Below, one piece after another: positions 7,720 to 10,945 of a DNA stretch of 10,945 bases. The DNA comes from SLRI01 sp036796215 (lineage in GTDB: Bacteria; Pseudomonadota; Alphaproteobacteria; Geminicoccales; Geminicoccaceae). Numbering within the stretch: the stretch's first letter is position 1; each line of letters starts with the position of its first letter. The position numbers and the translations under genes were made by a program. The stretch covers positions 1 through 10,945 of the forward strand of contig DAIRDJ010000158.1 in assembly GCA_036796215.1 (NCBI GenBank), read 5' to 3'. The notes under the pieces are model-generated. The model ran no database searches. It saw nothing but the letters and a program-made list of their open reading frames with translations, and was not told where the DNA came from.

Positions 7720-8046
7720 ATGGCCGAGCCGATCCACGCCACCATCGACGAGCAGGTCAAGAAGGACGATGTCGTTCTCTACATGAAGGGCACGCCGGTC
7801 TTCCCGATGTGCGGCTTCTCGGCCGGCGTCGTCCAGGTGCTGAGCCAGCTCGACGTCAAGTTCCAGGCCTACAACGTCCTCGACGACCAGGACATCCGCG
7901 AGGGCATCAAGACGTACTCGAACTGGCCGACCATCCCGCAGCTCTACGTCAAGGGCGAGTTCGTCGGCGGCTTCGACATCGTCCGCGAGATGGCGGAGAG
8001 CGGCGAGTTGCAGGCGATGCTCGAGGAAAAGGGCGTAGCCGCCTAG
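7720..8046 (+). CDS. grxD: Monothiol glutaredoxin, Grx4/GrxD family
   Basis: A 108-residue CGFS-type glutaredoxin that binds a bridging [2Fe-2S] cluster with glutathione and serves iron-sulfur trafficking and iron sensing, often as a heterodimer with BolA. The active-site CGFS has C31 in GTPVFPMCGFSAG. The glutathione-binding NWPTIPQLYVKGEFVGGFDI lies in the second half, and length matches the family. GGGAGA lies 5 bases before ATG 7720. It is the last gene of the purQ-purL-bolA-grxD run. The TAG stop is followed by a tandem 13-bp repeat and then the first copy of the palindromic repeat, which may end the transcript. Confidence 0.96.
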   Translation: MAEPIHATIDEQVKKDDVVLYMKGTPVFPMCGFSAGVVQVLSQLDVKFQAYNVLDDQDIREGIKTYSNWPTIPQLYVKGEFVGGFDIVREMAESGELQAMLEEKGVAA

Positions 8047-8082
8047 GACAGAGCCGCCGGCCTCCTCGACCGCAGGGCGGAT

Positions 8083-8121
8083 GGCCGGGGTTGAAGGCCG
8101 GGGTTGAAGGCCGGGGTTGAA
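8083..8121 (+). repeat. Three perfect tandem copies of a 13-bp unit
   Basis: GGCCGGGGTTGAA occurs three times without a mismatch at 8083-8095, 8096-8108 and 8109-8121. It lies 36 bp after the grxD stop and directly abuts the purine-rich left flank of palindromic repeat copy 1. Perfect identity suggests recent slippage; no function is evident. Confidence 0.95.
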
Positions 8122-8207
8122 GGAAGAAAAAGAAGGCAGGGAGGGTGACCCTCCCTGCACCCACCGGATTTTTGTGGCGGGAGCGAATGCGGGCGGCGGG
8201 CCGCTGG
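8120..8207 (+). repeat. Palindromic intergenic repeat, copy 1
   Basis: The core at 8136-8158 is a perfect inverted repeat: arm GCAGGGAGGGT, one central G, and the arm's reverse complement. It is preceded by purine-rich AAGGAAG...AGAAG and followed by ACCCACCGGATTTTT. A further stretch, GCGAATGCGGGCGGCGGG (8183-8200), matches copy 3 at 17 of 18 bases. The transcript could form a strong 11-bp hairpin. The T-run starts about 10 bases after the stem, so it is at best an atypical terminator for the grxD operon. Boundaries are approximate. Confidence 0.92.
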
Positions 8208-8356
8208 CCTTGGGCGGTCGGCGAGCATTACGGGTCGTCGGCACATGTCCTCCGTCGGCCCACCTGTCACGACGTTTCGAGACAAGACTGCCCCCGCTGA
8301 AACCGGTATCGGCATGTCCGGGCGGCAGGCTGCGGTTGCAGCGCGGCTTCCAATAG

Positions 8357-8381
8357 TATCTTATCATGATAGGATAAGATA
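8357..8381 (+). promoter_or_regulatory. Perfect 9-bp inverted repeat overlapping SD and start codon of the TumE-type gene
   Basis: TATCTTATC (8357-8365) and its exact reverse complement GATAAGATA (8373-8381) flank a 7-base spacer. Within it TATCATGATA (8362-8371) is itself a perfect palindrome, so TATC/GATA half-sites recur. The right arm covers part of the Shine-Dalgarno AGGA (8371-8374) and the A of the ATG at 8381. A possible -35, TTGCAG, lies at 8336-8341. The site is strongly AT-rich in GC-rich surroundings. It is probably the operator for autorepression by the HTH partner; binding is inference. Confidence 0.75.
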
Positions 8382-8788
8382 TGGACGAGGGTGATGGGCT
8401 GCATGCGCTGGAGTTTCTGCTGGCCTTCGACGGCCGCACCCATCTCTTCGAAAGCGGCTACCACCTGCGGTTCGAGATCAAGCGCGTGGCCGCCAGTGCC
8501 GAACGACCGCACGGGCTACGCTATGCCTTCACGCTGCACGATCCCGAAGGGCGACGGATCATGGGCTTCGACAGTGCGCACACGGTTCGACCGCTCGGCA
8601 GCCGCTTTCGCGAGAGGGCAGTGACCGCCGACCACTGGCACCGCGACGAGCACGACCAGGGCAGGCCCTATGCCTTCGAAAACGTCGAGCGCTTGCTCGC
8701 GGACTTTTTCGCGGAGGTGGATCGGGTCCTCGCCGAACGAGGCATCCCATCCATCGTGATCGATGTCGACGAGGAGGAGAGATCATGA
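8381..8788 (+). CDS. TumE-type (DUF6516) putative toxin, module 1
   Basis: A 135-residue protein matching the TumE/DUF6516 family of TA toxins, whose molecular target is not known to me. Visible features are EIKRVAASAERPHGLRYAFTLHDPEG (32-57, with R47, Y48 and H53), RRIMGFDSAHTVRP (58-71), the basic/histidine cluster DHWHRDEHD (84-92), and PYAFENVERLLADFFAEVDR toward the C-terminus. The last segment shares PYAF-x3-ERL-x-ADF-x3-V-x-R with the second TumE-type protein of this window. ATG 8381 has AGGA 6 bases upstream, inside the inverted repeat. The stop overlaps the next start as ATGA. Toxin-first order is usual for this family. Toxicity is inferred from the family. Confidence 0.83.
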   Translation: MDEGDGLHALEFLLAFDGRTHLFESGYHLRFEIKRVAASAERPHGLRYAFTLHDPEGRRIMGFDSAHTVRPLGSRFRERAVTADHWHRDEHDQGRPYAFENVERLLADFFAEVDRVLAERGIPSIVIDVDEEERS

Positions 8789-9159
8789 GGCAGCCCAAGG
8801 TCGTGCATCACCATCGCTTGCGTGACGAGATGATGGCCGTGGCGCGGGGCAAGCCCGCGCCTGCCGATGCGGCGCTGCCGAGCGTCGAGAGTGTCGAGGC
8901 GATCATCCGGCTGCTGACGCCCGAGAACCGGCGGCTGTTGGCGATCATCCGCGATCACGAGCCGGGCTCGATCGCCGAGCTGGCAACCCTGACCGGGCGC
9001 GCCCCGTCGAACCTCACGCGGACCCTGGCCAAGCTCGAGGCCGCGGGCCTCGTGCGCCTGACGACGATCGCACGGCGCAAGGCACCACGCGCCACGGTGA
9101 CCCGCCTCCTCGTCGAGATCGACCCTTTCGGCCAGGACGACCGCCTGGCCTTCGCCTGA
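8785..9159 (+). CDS. Winged-HTH DNA-binding protein, TumA-like antitoxin of module 1
   Basis: A 124-residue protein with a MarR/ArsR-like winged helix at about residues 44-95: LLTPENRRLLAIIRDHEPGS, then AELATLTGRAPSNLTRTLAKLEAAGLVRL. The basic wing is ARRKAPRATVTRLLVEIDP. The N-terminal 40 residues are basic and histidine-rich (HHHR) and probably flexible, suited to toxin binding. The ATG overlaps the toxin stop by 4 bases (ATGA) and GAGGAGAG precedes it closely. Partners of TumE-type toxins are HTH proteins of this kind, so it is read as antitoxin and autorepressor, probably acting on the inverted repeat at 8357-8381. Followed after 83 bp by palindromic repeat copy 2. Confidence 0.85.
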   Translation: MRQPKVVHHHRLRDEMMAVARGKPAPADAALPSVESVEAIIRLLTPENRRLLAIIRDHEPGSIAELATLTGRAPSNLTRTLAKLEAAGLVRLTTIARRKAPRATVTRLLVEIDPFGQDDRLAFA

Positions 9160-9177
9160 CCGCCGCACCTCATCGGT

Positions 9178-9205
9178 CAAGACGGGACGTGTCCCCCTTG
9201 GCCCA
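9178..9205 (+). other. Imperfect hairpin with GTGTCCCC-TTGGCC signature
   Basis: CAAG-AC-GGGA-CGTG-TCCC-C-CTTG can fold as an interrupted stem just after the HTH gene. The stretch 9185-9205 matches 18 of 21 bases of the end of the tandem repeat at 10885-10905. No T-run follows, so a terminator role is weak; it may be a degraded copy of the element at the right end of the window. Confidence 0.4.
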
Positions 9206-9223
9206 TACGCGCAGGGAAGAGCG

Positions 9224-9283
9224 AAGGAAAGGGTGGAAGAGGCAGGGAGGGTGACCCTCCCTGCACCCACCTGATTTTTTGGC
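9224..9283 (+). repeat. Palindromic intergenic repeat, copy 2
   Basis: The core at 9242-9264 is identical to copy 1 over all 23 bases. The left flank has AAGGAA...GGAAGAG and the right flank ACCCACCTGATTTTTTGGC. It lies 83 bp after the stop of the module 1 HTH gene and 26 bp beyond the end of the convergent parE remnant. It could therefore serve either transcript as a hairpin. The T6 run is on the plus strand, favouring the HTH transcript. Similarity to the other copies ends shortly after the T-run. Confidence 0.92.
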
Positions 9284-9289
9284 TGTTGG

Positions 9290-9575
9290 TCATACGATGC
9301 CCGCCAAGCGCCGCATGCCGTGGATGATGCGCACAACCTCAATGCCCTCGGGCTGTTCGCGGTAGAGGATCAGGTAGCGGCGGAGCGGAAAGAGACGGAG
9401 GTCGGGGGCGATGTCGGGCCGGGCGGGGCCGAGGCGGGGGTTGTCGGCCAGGAGGCGCAGCTTTTCGTCGATCAGGTCGACCAGACGATCGGCGGCCGCT
9501 GGATTGTCCGCCGCGATCCAGGTCCAGATGTCGATCAGATCCAGCCGCGCTCGCGGTGCGAATGATGCGCGGCAT
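9290..9575 (-). pseudogene. ParE-type toxin gene with N-terminal frameshift
   Basis: Beginning at the ATG at 9575-9573, which overlaps the parD stop by one base (TGATG), the reading gives MPRIIRT, a typical ParE start, and then runs out of frame. One frame over, without its own start codon and running to the TGA at 9292-9290, is a full ParE body: ARLDLIDIWTWIAADNP, DEKLRLLADNPRLGPARPD, DLRLFPLRRYLILYRE and VVRIIHGMRRLAGI. The two parts meet around 9554-9559. Loss of two bases, probably from a C-run (ACC-CCG reduced to ACCG), explains it; 286 bases instead of a multiple of three agrees. ParE toxins inhibit DNA gyrase; this copy should be inactive unless the shift is a sequencing error or is bypassed. 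Confidence 0.85.
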
Positions 9576-9850
9576 CAGGACTGGCTGGCTTCCTCCAGGA
9601 GGCGGGCGCGGGCAGCGCGCTTGATCTCGGCCATGTCGAGGGGCTCGGGCGCGCCGCTGTCCAGGCCTTCCTGCCAGAGGCGGCGGAGAGTTTCGGGGTC
9701 GGCTTCGAGGGCTCGGCGCTCGCGCCAGCAGGCCAGCGCGTCCGCGACCACCTCGCTCGCCGACGCATAGGCGCCGCTGGCGACGGCATCGTCGACTTGG
9801 GCTGCAAGCTCGGCGTCGAGGGTGAGGCTCAGCTGCTTCGCGGCGGGCAT
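9575..9850 (-). CDS. ParD-type ribbon-helix-helix antitoxin
   Basis: A 91-residue protein. The N-terminal ribbon-helix-helix is KQLSLTLDAELAAQVDDAVASGAYASASEVVADAL (about residues 5-39), typical of ParD/CopG antitoxins that bind their own operator. The acidic-then-basic C-terminal tail (about 50-91, ending RAARARLLEEASQS) would wrap the ParE toxin. The length fits the family. ATG is at 9850-9848; no good Shine-Dalgarno is visible before it. Its stop overlaps the toxin ATG. Because the partner toxin is frameshifted, it may now act only as a regulator or as an orphan antidote against related ParE proteins. Divergent from the module 2 toxin across 145 bp. Confidence 0.88.
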   Translation of the reverse strand: MPAAKQLSLTLDAELAAQVDDAVASGAYASASEVVADALACWRERRALEADPETLRRLWQEGLDSGAPEPLDMAEIKRAARARLLEEASQS

Positions 9851-9958
9851 GGCGGGCGTCGGGACGCGGCAGGCAGGTGGTGTAACGTGGCATCCGAGCG
9901 CGCGTTGTCGCTATGGTCGTCGATGCCGGCTCGAAACTCTCGCCGCTGCTGTTGGTAT

Positions 9959-9969
9959 TGTTGACAACA
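9959..9969 (+). promoter_or_regulatory. Small palindrome containing a perfect TTGACA, upstream of module 2
   Basis: TGTTG-A-CAACA is a perfect 11-bp inverted repeat, and its right part includes TTGACA (9961-9966), a consensus -35. At the expected spacing the bases CAAGCTT are a poor -10. A start there would fall on or next to the ATG at 9996, which also lacks a clear Shine-Dalgarno, so a leaderless transcript is possible. This is a candidate promoter/operator only. Confidence 0.35.
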
Positions 9970-9995
9970 GGCTGCTCTGGCGGCAAGCTTTGGCA

Positions 9996-10283
9996 ATGAA
10001 TGCCGTCTTGCTCTTGCGTCGGCGGTTGGTCCTCGACGAGGCGGCGTTCGTCGAACTCGTCGTCTGGCGGGTGCCTGAGCCGCTGCGCGGCAGCAGCCAC
10101 GACTTCAAGTACCGGTTGGCGCTGATCGCAGAAGGGCGGTGCATCCTGCGCTACGATAACGAGGCCGGGAAGGGTGATCACAAGCATCTCGGCAGCCTCG
10201 AAGTGCCTTATGCGTTTCGTGGTCTCGAACGATTGCAGGCGGATTTCTGGGGCGACGTCGAGCGATGGCTGGAGGAGCGATGA
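9996..10283 (+). CDS. TumE-type (DUF6516) putative toxin, module 2
   Basis: A compact 95-residue TumE/DUF6516 protein. It begins MNAVLLLRRRLVLDEAAFVE and continues LVVWRVPEPLRGSSHDFKYR (21-40). The family's best-kept stretch is RYDNEAGKGDHKH (52-64), followed by PYAFRGLERLQADFWGDVER. The last part aligns closely with module 1 (PYAF-x3-ERL-x-ADF-x3-V-x-R), and the D-H-x-H cluster is also shared. The start at ATG 9996 gives a family-like N-terminus; TTG 9990 is an alternative, and the frame stays open well upstream without family character. The stop overlaps the HTH gene as ATGA. The toxic mechanism is unknown to me; toxin role is inferred from family and layout. Confidence 0.85.
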   Translation: MNAVLLLRRRLVLDEAAFVELVVWRVPEPLRGSSHDFKYRLALIAEGRCILRYDNEAGKGDHKHLGSLEVPYAFRGLERLQADFWGDVERWLEER

Positions 10284-10639
10284 AGACCGTGACCTTGGGG
10301 GTCTCTTCCATCGATGCTGCCAAGGGGGAGCTTGCCCGCGCCTTTGCGGGTGAGGCGCCCATTGGCGTCGATGGTTGCGAGCGGATCGACTTCAGCTCGG
10401 TCGACCTCTTGTGGCGCGTGCTGACACCGCGGCGTTGGGACCTGCTCCGGGCGATGGCCGGGCAAGGGCCGCTGGCCATGCGCGAGGTGGCGCGGCGAGT
10501 GGGTCGCGACGTCAAGGGCGTCCACGGCGACCTCCACGCGCTGCTCGACGCCGGCCTCCTCGACCGCACGGCGAACGGGCAGGTGGTGTTCCCGTACGAC
10601 GCGGTAAAGGTGGAGTTCACGGTTGAGGCGGGGGCGTGA
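10280..10639 (+). CDS. Winged-HTH DNA-binding protein, TumA-like antitoxin of module 2
   Basis: A 119-residue protein. After an N-terminal stretch MKTVTLGVSSIDAAKGELAR comes RIDFSSVDLLWRVLTPRRWD, then a winged HTH at about 53-100: AMREVARRVGRDVKGVHGDL, HALLDAGLLDRTANGQVVFP, ending YDAVKVEF. It shares with module 1 the pattern LTP...LL...GR...L..L..AGL. ATG 10280 overlaps the toxin stop by 4 bases and has a strong GGAGGAG just upstream inside the toxin gene, so it may be translated more efficiently than the toxin, which would suit an antitoxin. Followed after 38 bp by palindromic repeat copy 3. Confidence 0.86.
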   Translation: MKTVTLGVSSIDAAKGELARAFAGEAPIGVDGCERIDFSSVDLLWRVLTPRRWDLLRAMAGQGPLAMREVARRVGRDVKGVHGDLHALLDAGLLDRTANGQVVFPYDAVKVEFTVEAGA

Positions 10640-10660
10640 GAAGGCGCTTAGGGGAGGACT

Positions 10661-10748
10661 AAGGAAGACGAGAAGAGGCAGGGAGGATGATCCTCCCTGC
10701 ACCCACCGGGTTTTTTGGCGATAGCGAACGCGGGCGGCGGGGTGCTGG
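10661..10748 (+). repeat. Palindromic intergenic repeat, copy 3, with compensatory arm change
   Basis: The core at 10678-10700 is GCAGGGAGGAT, a central G, and its exact reverse complement. Against copies 1 and 2 the left arm changes G to A at 10687 and the right arm changes the paired C to T at 10691, so pairing is kept. Flanks match too: AAGGAAGA...AGAAGAG before, ACCCACCGGGTTTTTTGGC and then GCGAACGCGGGCGGCGGG after. It lies 38 bp beyond the module 2 HTH stop. Confidence 0.92.
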
Positions 10749-10832
10749 TCGGGGGCGCGGATCGTTGACAGCAGCCGCAGCCCCGTACATCGTCGACGGG
10801 CTGGCGGAGCCGTGCGAGGCAGCGGATTTCGC

Positions 10833-10901
10833 CGAAATGGTTAAAAAGGGAGGTGTCCTCTTTTGCCCTCGAAATGGTTAAAAAGGGAGGTGTCCCCTTT
10901 G
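10833..10901 (+). repeat. Two-copy tandem repeat, period 37 bp
   Basis: A 26-base stretch is identical at 10833-10858 and 10870-10895; it starts CGAAATGGTTAAAAAGGGAG and ends GTGTCC. It is followed by TCTTTT in the first copy and CCTTT in the second. In the second copy AAAGGG and CCCTTT can pair around AGGTGTC as a small hairpin. GTGTCC-C-CTTTT-type sequences are often found next to REP-associated or other transposase genes; none is present inside the window. Confidence 0.85.
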
Positions 10902-10945
10902 GCCGACTTCTAGAAATCCTACTCGCTATATGAATTTGCGACTCT

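Larger units (their letters stand above)
8047..8380. other. 334-bp gene-free stretch between grxD and the first TumE-type gene
   Basis: No coding sequence is supported here. From left to right it holds three tandem copies of a 13-bp unit (8083-8121) and palindromic repeat copy 1 with flanks (8120-8207). About 150 bp without recognisable structure follow, and the AT-rich inverted repeat overlapping the next start codon (8357-8381) ends the stretch. Confidence 0.7.
10640..10945. other. Gene-free right end of the window
   Basis: No gene is supported in these 306 bases. They hold palindromic repeat copy 3 (10661-10748), about 85 bp without recognisable structure, a two-copy 37-bp-period tandem repeat (10833-10901), and then AT-richer sequence that departs from the base composition of the rest of the window. 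Confidence 0.65.

Noticed and set aside
8083..8121. CRISPR array
   Set aside because: The units are contiguous 13-mers with no spacers and no cas genes nearby; the two-copy repeat at 10833-10901 is likewise not a CRISPR.
8136..8173. Standard intrinsic terminator
   Set aside because: The stem is strong, but the T-run begins about 10 bases after it rather than directly. I kept it as a repeat with possible terminator activity instead of calling a terminator.
9339..10187. 282-codon minus-strand open frame spanning ParD and the module 2 toxin region
   Set aside because: It only contains the first seven residues of the ParE-type toxin and then out-of-frame sequence; it is an artefact of the frameshift and high GC.
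10687..10881. 64-codon open frame at the right end
   Set aside because: It begins inside the palindromic repeat and ends inside the tandem repeat, and no family resemblance is visible.

Overview
This 10.9 kb window is GC-rich bacterial chromosome, most likely from an alphaproteobacterium of the Rhodospirillales type. The reasons are the base composition, the compact operons with 1-4 bp gene overlaps, and the order purQ-purL-bolA-CGFS glutaredoxin, which is typical of Alphaproteobacteria. The exact taxon is inference. I see no rRNA, tRNA, CRISPR array or intact transposase.

The left part (1-3621) is metabolic. A glutamine-dependent NAD+ synthetase gene (nadE, minus strand, 3' end cut off by the window edge) diverges from a LysR-type regulator. 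The regulator overlaps by 4 bases an FAD-dependent amine/D-amino-acid dehydrogenase of the DadA type, so regulator and enzyme form one transcription unit.

From 3635 to 4377, on the minus strand, lies a pair of small genes overlapping at a GTGA: a 94-aa unrecognised protein followed by a 153-aa HEPN-like helical protein. The layout resembles a toxin-antitoxin (TA) pair, but I do not recognise a described system.

From 4549 to 8046 is a plus-strand housekeeping operon. purQ and purL (overlapping by one base) encode the glutaminase and synthetase subunits of FGAM synthase. bolA and a monothiol glutaredoxin follow and probably act together in iron-sulfur cluster handling. The third FGAM synthase subunit, PurS, is not encoded in this window.

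The right part (8047-10945) is an accessory island of small stress/TA modules. Two separate TumE(DUF6516)/TumA-type toxin-HTH pairs, each joined by an ATGA overlap, flank a ParDE-type locus whose toxin gene has a frameshift near its start. A near-identical palindromic repeat (11-bp arms around one base) lies downstream of the glutaredoxin gene and of each HTH gene, always in the same orientation. The third copy carries a paired, compensatory change in both arms. The first TumE gene has an AT-rich perfect inverted repeat laid over its Shine-Dalgarno sequence and start codon, a likely autoregulatory operator. The window ends in a 37-bp-period tandem repeat with the GTGTCC-CTTT signature I associate with REP/transposase-linked sequence.
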